From Thinopyrum elongatum (taxonomy: Eukaryota > Streptophyta > Magnoliopsida > Poales > Poaceae), in NCBI GenBank assembly GCA_011799875.1, contig CM022298.1, forward strand, positions 258,223,757 through 258,287,756: a DNA stretch of 64,000 nt, given 5' to 3'. The notes beneath the pieces are model-generated. The model did no database searches and was not told where the DNA came from. It was given only the letters and a program-made list of their open reading frames with translations. Numbering within the stretch: position 1 is the first letter of the stretch; the number at the start of each line of letters is the position of its first letter. Of this stretch, positions 33,985 through 44,992 are shown one piece after another. The translations under genes were made by a program, and so were the position numbers.

Positions 33985-36144
33985 ATGGTCCGCATGATGA
34001 CCGAAGGCATCGTGAATAGGTATTTGAGCTCCGCGAAGGCCGAGATGCTTCAAAAGAACGAGACGGAGATAAGATGTCCGTGTCGAAGATGCAAGCTGAA
34101 GAGACTTATTACGGACCCAGATTCCGGACAGGTGCGGGACCACCTGCTCTTGCGTGGTTTCATGGATGGCTATCGGTGGCAAGGTGATGAAGATGACTAT
34201 GAAGTCGTCCATGGGGGCCGGGCAAGAAATGAGGAAGGGAAGCAAGACAACCGCGGCGGCGAGGGCGGGCGAGAAGACGAAGAATCTCCAGGACATGATC
34301 ACGACGGTGATGCAGTACATAGTCATCATGTAGAAGATGCCGGACATGATGATGAGGAAGATCAAGACGAAGGGCATGATCATGAAGATGAAGATGCCGG
34401 AGCAGACGACGATGGACCATCGATGGGCTGGGTGCAGGACCCTCATATTCAAGAGCTGCTTCTCAAGCAGACGGATAACGCAAGAGCTGCCGCCCGAGAG
34501 AAAGCCAAGCTGGATCAACTGGAGATAGACGCGGTTACTCCAATGTATGAAGGATGCAGGCCCGAGGATACCTGCCTGAAAGTAACGCTCATGGCTCTGG
34601 AGATGAAGGTAAAACACAAAATGACCGACACATGCTTCGACGAGAACATGTCATTCTGGCACGAACGTCTTCCCAAGGGGAACAAGTGCCCGACCAGTTT
34701 CGAGGAGGCGAAGAAAATCGTGTGTCCTCTGGATTTACCGCACGTGAAATAACATGTGTGCATGAACGATTGCAGCATTTATCGGGACGAGCACGCGGAG
34801 TCTACCATATGTCCGGTGTGCGGCGTCACTCGATACAAGAAGAGGAAGAAAGCTCCTCGAAAAGTGGTGTGGTACTTTCCGATCACTCCTCGTCTGCAGC
34901 GGTATTTTGCGGATCCTAAGGCAGCAAAGCTCCTGCGTTGGCACGCGGATAGGGAGGAGAAGAAGCGAGAAGATGACGGAAATGATCCGGAGATAAATAA
35001 AAAAGACAAGATGCTGAGTCACCCTAAGGATGCGAGCCAGTGGCAAGCGTTGAACTTCGAACACCCAGAATTTGGGAACGATCCAAGGAACATCGTGCTG
35101 GGCGCGAGCACCGATGGAGTCAATCCGTTTGGCAGCAAGAGAAGCACACATAGCACCTAGCCTGTGTTTGTGTGGATGTACAACCTTCCCCCCTGGAAGT
35201 GCATGAAGAGGAAGTACATTCACATGAGTATGCTAATTGAAGGGCCGAAACAACCAGGGAACGACATCAATCTGTATCTGGGGCTGCTGAAAGAGGAGCT
35301 AGACACGCTGTGGAAAACGCCAGCCAATACGTGGGAGGCCGCAGAGAAAGAATATTTCCCTATGAGAGCCGCACTGCTCACGACGGTGCAAGACTATCTC
35401 GGTTACGGATATGTCGCGGGTCAGGTGGTCCACGGATTTCATGCATGCGTCAGGTGCATGGATGACACAACGTATCGCCAGCTAGATAGAGATCCCGGGT
35501 CTTCGAAAACCGTGTTCATGGGACATCGAAGGTGGCTTCGCGACGATGACTCATGGAGAAAACGCAAGGATCTATTCGATGGTGAAACCGAACCCCGAAG
35601 ACGCCCGCGTACGAGGAGCGGCGAGGAAATAGACGAGCTGTTGAAAAATTGGAAAGAGTGCCCACCGCCGGGAAAGAAGCGAAAGGCGCCGGAGCCGCTG
35701 CTGAAGGTATGGAAAACGAGGTCGGTTTTCTGGGACTTGTCGTACTAGAAGATCCTCCGTGTGCCTCACAGCCTTGATGTCATGCATATCACGAAGAACG
35801 TGTGCGAGAGTCTGCTTGGTACCCTGCTCAACATGCCAGAGAGGACCAAAGATGGGCCGAAAGCAAGGACGGACTTGAAATCAATGGGCATCAGGGAGGA
35901 GCTTCACGCTAATGATGATGATGATGATGAGGCGAAGGACACGGAAAGTCGTCGCAAAGGCAAAAGGGCCAAGAAGATCGGAAATGACTGCCCTCCCACG
36001 TGCTTCACTCTAAGTCAGGAGGAGATCGAGCAGTTTTTCACCTGCCTAGTAGGAGTAAAACTTCCTTACGGTTACGCGGGGAAGATAAGCAGATACCTAG
36101 ACTCAGCGAAGCAGAAGTTCAGCGGGATGAAGTCTCACGACTAG
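33985..36144 (+). pseudogene. TNP2-type CACTA transposase, 3 stops, C-terminus missing
   Basis: One frame from ATG 33985 to 36144 with stops at 34750, 35158 and 35746. Order: Transpos_assoc-like domain (IRCPCRRCKLKR, HLLLRGFMDGYRW), a long acidic/His-rich linker, then the Transposase_21-type region: CLKVTLMALEMKVKHKMTD, CPVCGVTRYKKRKKAPRKV, STDGVNPFGSKRSTHST (catalytic Asp near 35113), YNLPPWKCMKRKYIHMSMLI, PGNDINLYLGLL, VHGFHACVRCM and HSLDVMHITKNVCESLLGTL (second Asp region). It ends at GMKSHD, where intact relatives continue for several hundred residues including the third catalytic acid. Transposase cuts the element at its ends; this copy cannot. Confidence 0.85.
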
Positions 36145-36338
36145 TTGTAGACATTGAGAAAGACTTGTAAAGATGATGATCATCTTTTACAAAAAACAAT
36201 TTCTGTAAACACGTCAGTAACTTTGCTAGTTTGCTGGGTTTTGTCTCCGACCATCATGTCGTGATGATTTTGCAGGTACCCCGAGAGGCCCTTGAGTTTG
36301 CCGGAATGTCTATTAACTTCCGTTCCGGCAAATTCGGG

Positions 36339-36430
36339 TACTCCATATGTCCTATTTTCAGCAAAGGTCATGCTGAAATTTTCCGTGAATTTTAGCATGA
36401 CTTTGCTAAAAATAGGACATATGGGGTACT
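36339..36430. repeat. near-perfect hairpin inside the CACTA element
   Basis: Arms of about 44 bp (36339-36382 and 36387-36430) with a 4-bp loop. The left arm reads CATATGTCCTATTTTCAGC and the right arm ends GCTAAAAATAGGACATATGG. There are only a few mismatches and one bulge. It lies just downstream of the broken end of the transposase. The left arm is a diverged copy of sequence at 33905-33950, so the inverted arrangement arose by duplication. Confidence 0.65.
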
Positions 36431-36847
36431 TGCGACTAATGCATGGGCCGGGGTATCTTAGTACTTAATTAAGTAGGATCAACTGCCCCTTTATTCTTGC
36501 TGCATTAAACACATATGCTGAATTCATGTGTGGACAGACGAAACCATGAGTCGTTTATAGTTCAGGAAAAGAATGTTATCATTATTGTTTGGGGGGTTGA
36601 AATAATCTGTTTGTTGCACTTTGTGCACTTTCTAGTTGAAAACTGTTAAATGGAGATACTAGATTAGCTTTTTGAGGTATCCCATTAAATATTATTCATT
36701 ACTGCCCGCTCTTAATTTTTTTTGCACAACTAATATGCAACTGCCATAGGTGGCAATAGAGTAAAGTGATTAGGCCCAACTTAGAATTCTCCTTCCCTTT
36801 TCTTGATAGGGTATATTATTAGAAGATACCCATATATATCAGTCAAC
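36431..36847. other. CACTA intergenic spacer
   Basis: AT-rich sequence between the hairpin and the tandem repeats. No gene or repeat recognised. Confidence 0.5.
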
Positions 36848-37113
36848 CTAGGGTGCCTCGGCATCGATAAACCCTAAATGATGAAAACTTAACCTAGCAT
36901 TTAGGGTGCCTCAGCGTCGACAAACCCTAAATGATAAAACCTTGGCTTTTAGGGTGCCTCGGTGTCGATAAAAACCTAAATGATGAAAGCTTAGGCTTTT
37001 AGGGTGCCTCGGCGTCGACAAACCCTAAATGATAAAAGCTTAGCTTTTAGGATGCCTTAGTGTCGACAAACCCTAAATGATAAAAGCTTAGCTTTTAGGA
37101 TGCCTCGGTGATG
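36848..37113. repeat. telo-box-containing minisatellite, about five units of 50 bp
   Basis: Units of roughly 49-54 bp containing TTTAGGGTGCCTCGGCGTCG then ACAAACCCTAAATGATAAAAGC. Four units keep a perfect AAACCCTAA (plant telo-box); one has AAAACCTAAA. The array ends about 50 bp before the start of the second CACTA gene, so it overlaps the place of its promoter. Confidence 0.75.
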
Positions 37114-37161
37114 ACAATAACCAACTTTTTGACCAAACTTTTTTCCTATTTAGAGCGAAAC

Positions 37162-40100
37162 ATGGCCCACAACGATGAGGCCGGCGGTTCGGGCAAGGCA
37201 TTCTGGGAGCTGTCCCAGGAGATGGAGGAAGAACCTCACCGCTATGAGGACACCGCAGAAGACACCGATCCTAACTACACAACCCCTAGTGGCGTCGGGG
37301 ATGACACCACTGATGGTGCCGCCGGGGATGCCACCACTGATGATGGCAGCGCACGCACAGATGGCAGCCAACCGAAGAGGCAACGAAAGGACCGGCGCCC
37401 GAACGTGCTCGGCACCATCAAGGAGGAATTTACTGAAGTGTCCTCCGAGGGGCATCCAACGGCGCCCAAAGAATTAGTCAAGGGGTACGCGGGACAGCTC
37501 GGGTGCATTCTCCGGAGCACCGTCTCGATCAACACCGAGAACCTAAGGCATCGTGACCGAGGGAATTTGCGCAACCTCCTCTTCACGAAGCTGCACGAAC
37601 GATACAAGTTCCCCGGTGACTTCGCAAACACACGCCTCTCACGGAATAAAGTGAACAGTGCCGCCCTCACGAAGATGAGCACGGCCCTGGCTACTTGGAG
37701 AGGCGTGGTGAAGAGAATGATTGACAAAGGTGATAGTTATGAGAAGATCAAGGAGAAAAATCCTTCGATCAGCGAAGCTGACTACCTGGAGTTCAAGATC
37801 AAGTGCGAGAGCACCGCATCTGAGGAATCAAGTCGGTGGGGGAAAGATATGCAGGACTTGAACTTAGGACAGCACACACTCGGTCCCGGCGGTTACAGAG
37901 TGGCGGAACCTATATGGGACAAGGAGGACGCGGAGCGTGCCGAGCAAGGCCTATCGCCCCGCTTCGATAAATACCGTGACAAGCAGACCAGGAACTATGT
38001 CAGGGCCCGGTACAAGATTGACCCGGTAACAAAGGAGCTTACCACGGATCCGAAGACCAAGGCGCTTGAGCGTGTTCTGGTAAGGAATACACCCCCGTGT
38101 AATTAGCTCCATATGGTTGCATTCTAATTAATGAAGCCAAATTTCTAAATGGTTCACGTTCCTTCCGTAGGAAACTGAAAGCAGTAGCGCGGGGTCGTCT
38201 CAGAGCTCCCCTTTCGACACCCCTTTAAATAGGGCGTTGAACGTAATGAAAAACAAGGATAAGCTTAGTAAGCCGTCGTCAGCTGGTCATGTGGCCGGCA
38301 AAGGCTTGTCCATGAAATGGTCGGAATACTATACCGCTGGGCAAAAGGAGAGAAAGACGGCCAGCTCGAAAAGCCAGGAGCGCGAGGTTCAACAACTCAA
38401 GGCACAAGTGGCGCGGATTCCGGAGATGGTCGAAGAGCAAGTGCGAGACCAACTGGGAGCGATGATCACCGCCATTATACCTACCTTGGTTTCTGGGCTG
38501 CAGGCGTGGATTGCGGGCGGCCAACAGGGGCCGCCCCCGATTCCCAGCTTCACGGGCAGCAACTCGCGCAACGCGCCGGCGGCGCCATTGGTGTCTCCGG
38601 CGGAGGCGGCATTGGTGTCTCCCGCGGCGGCGCCGGCATTGCAGCTTAATGCACCCGGGTGTGGGAAGAATACGCCGGCCGGCACCTCGGCAGCAAGTGG
38701 CCCCTCCGTCAATTGCATGCCTGCCGTTGGCGGTGCCTCGACATTAGCCGAGCTCGACGCCATCACGGTAACTAATTAAGCCTCTCGGCCGATGACTTCA
38801 TCTCCTTGCCTTTGACTGGGCATCCCTGACGCCCTACATGTTTTCGCAGGGCGCCGCTGATGTTCCATGCACTCTCCTGCACTTCGTGGACAGCGAGTTG
38901 ATCGATGTCACCAAGGCCAGAATCGTTCAACCGGGCAACCGCCTGTTCCACGGTAATCCGATGCCACCCAACGTGTATAGGGTTCAACTGGTTTGGGTGC
39001 TGCGGGTCTGCGACGACTTGTTACCTCCGTTTTGACCCCCTGGGGCCGGCGAATATGATGTGATGACCCTCAGCGCCTGCTTAAGCTGGCCCCTGCTTTG
39101 GCCGAAGAGCCAGATTTGTTTGGGGACGGGGGACACCACTCCACAGACAACACCGCCAGTCTTGCCGGCGCCAAGCCATGCAAGACCGCCGCAACGCTAC
39201 CGCCGTCAGCTGATCCGGACATGCATATGGCATAGGATCCGGACGACGACGACGGTACATTTACCAACGTCGATAAGTACTTCAACGAACATGGGTACGA
39301 TGACGAATTCTTGGGGCCTCCTTCTCAAGAACCCAACCCTGCAAAAGACGATCGCGATCTAGCTGGTACCGCGGAGAAACCCAATTGCAACAGGCGTCGT
39401 CTGGCGTTCAGTTCTCAGGAGACGCCTCCAGCTGCCGCCTTCACCAAGCCTCACATAGCCGAGGTGCGAAATATTATCAGCCCCAACACACTCAAGAAGG
39501 TGGTCTCTGAGCAGAACTCGATCCCATTACAGCAGAAGAAGCAGAAGGGACGGAAAAGAAAGAATAACAAGGGTGCGAGCCAGCCGGCACCGAGTACGAT
39601 CCGTGCTTAGGACGGGCCACCTTCACCTAAGGATATCTCGAGAAGGGTGCATGTGGCGGGTAGGCCGATGCTACCGACTAATCTGCTCAATGCTGCAACC
39701 GGTGCTATGCGTAGTCTGCATGACAGTGTTCTTTCTTTGGAGAAGCGGTGTCTCTTCGAGAATGATGTGGCATACCCGGTTTTCGTGGCCAAGGTGCCAG
39801 AGGGCAAGGGCTTTGTCGATAGCACCATCGGGGGTATGATCGTCCTGCGGTTTGATGACATCTTCGCTATGTTTAACCTTCATCCGCTGCACTACACCTT
39901 CATTCGGCTATTTTCGCTGAGTATGGAGATGTGGATCATTAGAGACAAGACCCCGGACATCGTGATAGTCGACCCCTTCTACATGCGTGCCAAGATCTTG
40001 GGCAGCGCTGGGGACCAGCAAGTCGTGAGTTCATACCTCGAAGGCGTCATTCTGGCAAACCCAGATAAGGATAACTTCCTCGTGCCTTACTTTCCCGAGT

Positions 40101-40758
40101 AAGTCATCCCCTCACCGCCTCGTAACATATGATTTCTTAGATTTCGATCGTTCTTTTTTTTCTAACATTCCGTGTTTTGTGCAGTGACACACATTGCACA
40201 CTCATCCTCTTAAGCCCGAAATATTCCACGGCCACGTATTTTGACTCGGACCGTCAGTCGAAGAAAGACTACACAAATATCAAGAAAGTTCTTGATGAAG
40301 CTCTTCCCGGCTACGCCAGATCTGGAGGCACCTTCAGCAGGCCAATTCGTAGGTACGGCAAGCACGTGTTCACCCACAATACGACATTCCCCTGCGTCAA
40401 GCAGCCGCCTGGCGGTCAGAAGGATGCCTACTATGCCCTCCATCACATGCGGGCGATCGTACGGGACCATAATCACCTTCTGCTGCCAAATAATCTCAAA
40501 GATTGGGCCGCACGCTTGTCGGCAATCCAGGACGCGGACATCAGACAAGAATTCTTTCGCATCCAGTCGGAGTTTGCGGAAATCATCCATCAAGATGTCC
40601 TTCGTACCTCGGGGCAGTTCTACCTCAGATATCAACCGTCCAACAGTGAGATAGAAACAACGCTACAAATGCAGGCTGACAACGCCCGCGATTTCATGAC
40701 CATCATGAAAGACGGCGGCTTCATCCACGCTCCGGTCCCTGAGTCGAGTCAAAAGTAG
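37162..40758 (+). pseudogene. CACTA gene 2: En/Spm-type domain joined to a Ulp1-like protease
   Basis: Exon 1 is 37162-38079. Intron 1 (38080-38170, GTAAGG...CCGTAG) and intron 2 (38768-38849, GTAACT...TTCGCAG) keep the frame exactly. A later intron at 40099-40184 (GTAAGT...TGTGCAG) joins PYFP to DTHCTLILLSPKYSTATYFD. Exon 1 holds a Ptta/En/Spm (Transposase_24-like) region (LRHRDRGNLRNLLFTKLHER, LATWRGVVKRMIDKGDSYEK). Exon 2 is a coiled coil then Pro/Ala-rich. The last exon resembles a C48/Ulp1 peptidase: His in DTHCTL (usually HWTL), Asp in YFDSD, Cys in FPCVKQPPGG (codon 40393). Stops at 39033 and 39608 and a frameshift near 39120 break it. Ulp1 enzymes cut SUMO; activity here is inference. 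Confidence 0.7.
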
Positions 40759-41003
40759 TGATGCTATGTAGTTCTGAAATATCGATTAGCTCATGTTGTA
40801 ATTAAACTTTAATGAACTTGTATGTCTCTTTAGTTTGGACAGTTGTTCAACTTATATGTAATCGATGCTATTTATTAGTAGGACCATGAATCGTGCTATT
40901 AATGTGTTGCTTTTCTCTTCCGATCCTTTTGTTGCATACTTATATATTGCTTATGTATTGTCTGTGAATTGCTACTAACGTTTTGTTTGTCTAGTGCATA
41001 GAG

Positions 41004-41282
41004 ATGCCATCGTATGTCGTGTACAAGGGTAAGGTTCCCGGAGTCTACGACGACTGGGAGGAGTGTCAGAGACAGGTTCACCGTTTCAGCGGTAACAGTT
41101 ACAAAGGGTACACCACTAGGGCGGAGGCGGAAGCTAGATACACACGCTATCTAGCGGGAGAGAGGAGGGAGCGGAGGAGGAACCGGATGAAGACCAGTTT
41201 TCATCGCGATGATGCTCATCGTGACCGCAGCTCTCTTCTATGTGATGGTAGTTTAGATGATCGATATCGACTTGTAATGTGA
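41004..41282 (+). CDS. CACTA gene 3: RNase H1 N-terminal/viroplasmin-like hybrid-binding ORF
   Basis: ATG 41004 starts MPSYVVYKGKVPGVYDDWEE, then CQRQVHRFSGNSYKGYTTR and AEAEARYTRYL. This matches the hybrid-binding fold found at the N-terminus of RNase H1 and in caulimovirus inclusion-body protein: aromatic YVVYKGKVPGVY start, W-EEC helix, FSGNSYKGY loop. A basic stretch (ERRERRRNRMK) follows. The listed frame then ends in a polar tail. The +1 frame from 41197 instead encodes 19 hydrophobic residues and stops at 41254-41256, so a one-base shift near 41190 probably replaced a membrane anchor. Such domains bind RNA-DNA hybrids or double-stranded RNA; no RNase H catalytic domain follows. Confidence 0.65.
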   Translation: MPSYVVYKGKVPGVYDDWEECQRQVHRFSGNSYKGYTTRAEAEARYTRYLAGERRERRRNRMKTSFHRDDAHRDRSSLLCDGSLDDRYRLVM

Positions 41283-41507
41283 AGACAAACTCGCTACTCG
41301 CGGTCTCGAGACTTGTAAAGTTCTAACTTTGTTCGGTATTTTGAATTCGGAGACTAATATGATGAATTGTATTCGGAGACTAATCTTCTATTGTATTCGA
41401 TAAATCTGCTGTTTATATGTTGTGCTGTCTATATTCTGTGCAGTAATATATTTTGTAACCTGTGCAAATATCAGAAAAGAAAAAAAAATCCTAATATTCA
41501 TACTAGT
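41283..41507. other. CACTA 3' spacer
   Basis: AT-rich sequence with an ATTGTATTCGGAGACTAAT repeat (two copies near 41345 and 41370). Probably the 3' untranslated part of gene 3. No separate gene. Confidence 0.45.
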
Positions 41508-41790
41508 GGCGCACCATACTGCACTTTAGTGGCGCACTGCAATAAACACACTAGTGGCGCATTATCTAGAAGTGCGCCATTAGTAACCCAGAGCACAAGG
41601 TAAATATGGCCCCATGGGAGGCATAGTAATGGCGCACCGTTTGACATACTAATGGCGCACTCCCTGGTGCGCCACTATTGTCTGGTATACTAATGGCGCA
41701 CCAGGGGTGCGCCATTAGTATTAGTTACTAGTGGCGTGATGATAGTGGCGCACCTGTAGTGCGCCATTAATGGCCAAAACAGGTGCGCCA
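41508..41790. repeat. CACTA right subterminal repeat array
   Basis: Repeats of TAATGGCGCACC, TAGTGGCGCAC and complements, the same family as the left array, ending next to the terminal inverted repeat. Confidence 0.85.
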
Positions 41791-41817
41791 CTAATTAGCC
41801 TTTTCCTAGTAGTGTTC

Positions 41818-42719
41818 TGTGTGACCGAGTTTGAGTGAATTGGTCTGAACGAAATGCAATAGAAGGTTTTGGAAGGCAGCCCTTGACGGATCGGTGGCTC
41901 CGAGTGCTTCTCACTCGGAGGGTCCGAAAAGAACTTGTTCAATTTTTGTGATATAGCATGAATAGAGTTTGATACAAGAAGAGCATAGATAGCTAGAGAA
42001 AGTTCTTAGGCATTCTTGTCTATCCATTTGGTCAAATAAAAACCATGGCAATCAAAATAACAAATGGATGTCCTCCAATGGAGAAAATATGCAATCAACA
42101 TGCTCACACAATAAGATAGCAGATGAAATATGTGACAAACATGCACAAACAATTCTAGCATCTATCAAGCAATTGGCGATGACTAGGTCATCTATATATG
42201 AGTATATTGACTTGGGAGTCAATGAGAACATTTTATCATAGGTCATACTCATTGTTTAAGCACAAGTGGGGTTACCACTTTTACATAAAGCATTAATGTG
42301 TTCACACCATTAGAGTTGCTTTAGCCCAATTTTTAGAGCAAAGCTCCCCCTAGATGTGATATCCCTCCAAAGAGGGATGAACTAACCTTGGGTTTTGTCG
42401 ATGATGACTTCATGTAGATAGTGAAGATGTGGATTCTCAATGTTGATGTGGATCATTTGGAGCATTCCTTTGGAGTGCTGCACTTTCAACACCTACATGG
42501 GTTAGTTCGTCAAGGAACATACAAGGATATCCATAGACATAGAGTGAATTGCACAAATGATGATGTCCATGAAAGCATTAGGTTACCTTGTCCCTTGATT
42601 TACCAACAAGAGGGTTTGTGACTCCATGAAGTAGTGCAAGATGTGGAAGTTGATTGCACAAGTCCTCGCGAAAATGAATATGAGTGAAGTATGTTGGTAG
42701 TGTCACCCTCAAGAACTAT
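41818..42719 (-). other. RetB spacer between gag and ORF2
   Basis: Counterpart of RetA 25579-26450 in reverse orientation, with the same landmarks (ATAGATGACCTAGTCATCGC, GGGGGAGCTTTGCTC). No gene; ORFs here are unsupported. Confidence 0.65.
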
Positions 42720-44908
42720 CTAGTTCTTCTTCTTTGGGATCCACATCAACTTGATGGGAATCCTTGGAGTTGTAGTTGTACTTGATGAAGTAGAATTTGA
42801 CGTAGTCTTGGGAACCCACTTCACCATTGTCTTTGGAGCTTCTTCAAATGAGTCAATCTCTTCTTGAAGCATGTCCTTGCCTTTAAGCTTGTGGTCTTTT
42901 GGTGGAAGATCATCTTGAGCTTGTGTTCCTGCAAAAGAAGTGGGGACATACTTCTCTTGTTGAGGAACAAACTTCATCTTGGGGTATTGATCTTCTTCCC
43001 ATTCAACTCCATTGGCATTGAACTTTCGTTCAAAACCAACACCTTGATTCTTCTGGTGCCTTCCTTTCTTGCGTACAATTTCGTCAAATTGCTTACTCCC
43101 GGCAAGGCTCTTGTAAACACCTTTCTCTATAATTCCCTTCAATAAGCTATTTTCTTGCTCAAGTGTAACTTGGCTAAGAGAATCATTAGTGGAATCAAGA
43201 GAACTACTAGAAGCACCAATATTAGATTTAGCATTATTTTTTTTACTACTAGAAGAAGAATCTTTCTTGCTCTTATTGCTAGATTTTACTTGTGGCATAT
43301 AAGTAGACAAGAGGAGATGTTTGGCAATGCAAGAAAAACTCTTCTTTCGAAGATCATCATTGATAGCTTTTAGGAACTCATGATCTTGCTCTAAAGTTAG
43401 CTTCTCGAAGCATAGCTTCTCAAGATTCCTTAGGAGCTCTCTATGATCCTCTTGAGCTGTTTCATGAGCTAACTTAAGAGTGTTTAGTTCTTTAGTTAGA
43501 CGCTCAATCTCCTTCTTATCATTGTCATTCGTTTCATCTTGATTAGCATGATTACTAGCAAATTCATTAGAGTTATCATCACTAGTGCTATAAGCACGTA
43601 AATCATCATCACCTAGCAAATCATATTCATCACTATTAAAATCAACATACTTGGGGTGTGATACCTTGGGGGCATTTAGCCATGAAGCATCTTCCAATTC
43701 GTTCATTTGGTGAGTCAAATATGTTGTAGGAGTTGGATGATACAAGTGCAAGACCGGCAATACCTTCATCTTGAGTATAGTCGGAGTTGGAGTGATAGCT
43801 TCTCTCGAAGTAGTTGTCAGAGTCAGAACCGGATACCTATTCACCAATGTGAGCTTGATGTCTTAGTATTGTGTAGCTCTTTGATGACTTGTCCTTCCTT
43901 TCCGAATCTTTGCATCTACAAGAGGGACTTCATTAATTACGATCATCTCTACTCCTTCTCTCTCTTGGAGGTGATTCATCCCTTCTATTTCTCCTTTTTG
44001 GTGAGTCTTCTCTTTTCTTGTAGGGGGTCGTACACTCATAGTAGTAGTGTCCGGGTCATCCACAATTGTAGCAATTACGATCACGACTAGAAGATCTTTT
44101 GTAATTGTAGGACCTTGACTTGGTGCTTCTCTCCTTGCTTCTATTCTTGTAGAACTTGTTGAAGTTCTTCACCATTAAGCTCAATTCTTCATTTGAGACT
44201 TGCTTCTCACTTGATGTTGTAGGAGCATCACTTAAAACTTTGTAGGCACCACTTGACTTGTTGTGGAGCTCTTCCTTATCCTTGAGTGACATCTCATGAG
44301 CAATAATTCTACCAATGACTTTCGTTGGCTTGAGATCTTTGTAGTTGGGCATCATTTGGATCAATGTGCACACGGTATCATATTTTCCATCCAAGGCTCT
44401 AAGGATCTTCTTGATGATGAATTTGTCGGTCATCTCTTCACTTCCTAAGCTGGCAATCTTATTTGTGACGAGAGCAAGCCTAGAGTACATTTCGGAGACT
44501 CCTTCACCATCCTTCATCTTGAACTTTTCAAGTTAACTTTAAAGCACATCGAACTTGGATATCTTGACTGACTCCGTTCCTTCGTGCGTATCAACCAAAG
44601 TATCCCAAATTTCCTTTGCATTCTCAAGGCGGCTGATTTTGTTGAATTCTTCGGGGCACAATCCATTGAAAAGAATGTCGCAAGCTTGAGCATTGTATCG
44701 CAACATCTTCATTTCTTCCGTAGTCGCATCATGATCTAGTTCTTTACCATCCTTGAAGAAATCACCTTGCAAGCCAATACGCACAATAGTCCAAATGGCG
44801 GGGTTATGACCATGAATATGCATTTTTCATCTTATGCTCCCAACAAGCAAGATTTGTACCATCAAAATAGGGACCTCTACGGTGGTAATTTCCCTCGCTA
44901 GACGCCAT
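42720..44908 (-). pseudogene. RetB extended gag, broken
   Basis: Minus strand from ATG 44908 (MASSEGNYHRRGPYFDGTN). Breaks are a frameshift near 44830, stops near 44539, and a stop inside the zinc knuckle (CYNCG, stop, then PGHYYYEC) at about 44056. The 3' segment 43847-42720 is a clean open frame of 375 codons that keeps the coiled coil (EIERLTKELNTLKLAHE) and the end PIKLMWIPKKKN. Domain order is the same as in RetA. Its upstream part is more damaged than in RetA. Confidence 0.8.
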
Positions 44909-44975
44909 AGTCTCCTAGGTTGTGAAACCAAGGCTATGATCACCAAAGCTATGGAAATCAAGGCTAATGGAGACC

Positions 44976-44990
44976 AAATCTCTGATACAA
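44976..44990 (-). promoter_or_regulatory. RetB primer binding site, mutated
   Basis: Plus-strand ATCTCTGATACAAC corresponds to the complement of TGGTATCAGAGC with two substitutions; it adjoins the 5' LTR end. Confidence 0.6.
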
Positions 44991-44992
44991 CA

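Larger units (their letters stand above)
33059..41814 (+). mobile_element. CACTA (En/Spm) DNA transposon, 8.76 kb, in RetB
   Basis: Begins CACTACTAGGAAAAGG and ends CCTTTTCCTAGTAGTG, perfect terminal inverted repeats. The 3-bp duplication TTC lies at 33056-33058 and 41815-41817. Arrays of TAATGGCGCACC/GGTGCGCCATTA lie at both ends. Inside are a TNP2-type transposase, a spliced second gene (En/Spm-type domain plus Ulp1-like protease) and a small third ORF, all on the plus strand. The transposase is broken by three stops and lacks its C-terminal part, so this copy is immobile by itself. The repeats resemble Triticeae Caspar/Jorge-type CACTAs (recalled, not searched). Confidence 0.92.

Noticed and set aside
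33892..34617. 241-codon minus-strand ORF opposite the CACTA transposase
   Set aside because: Shadow frame of the acidic/His-rich linker on the sense strand.
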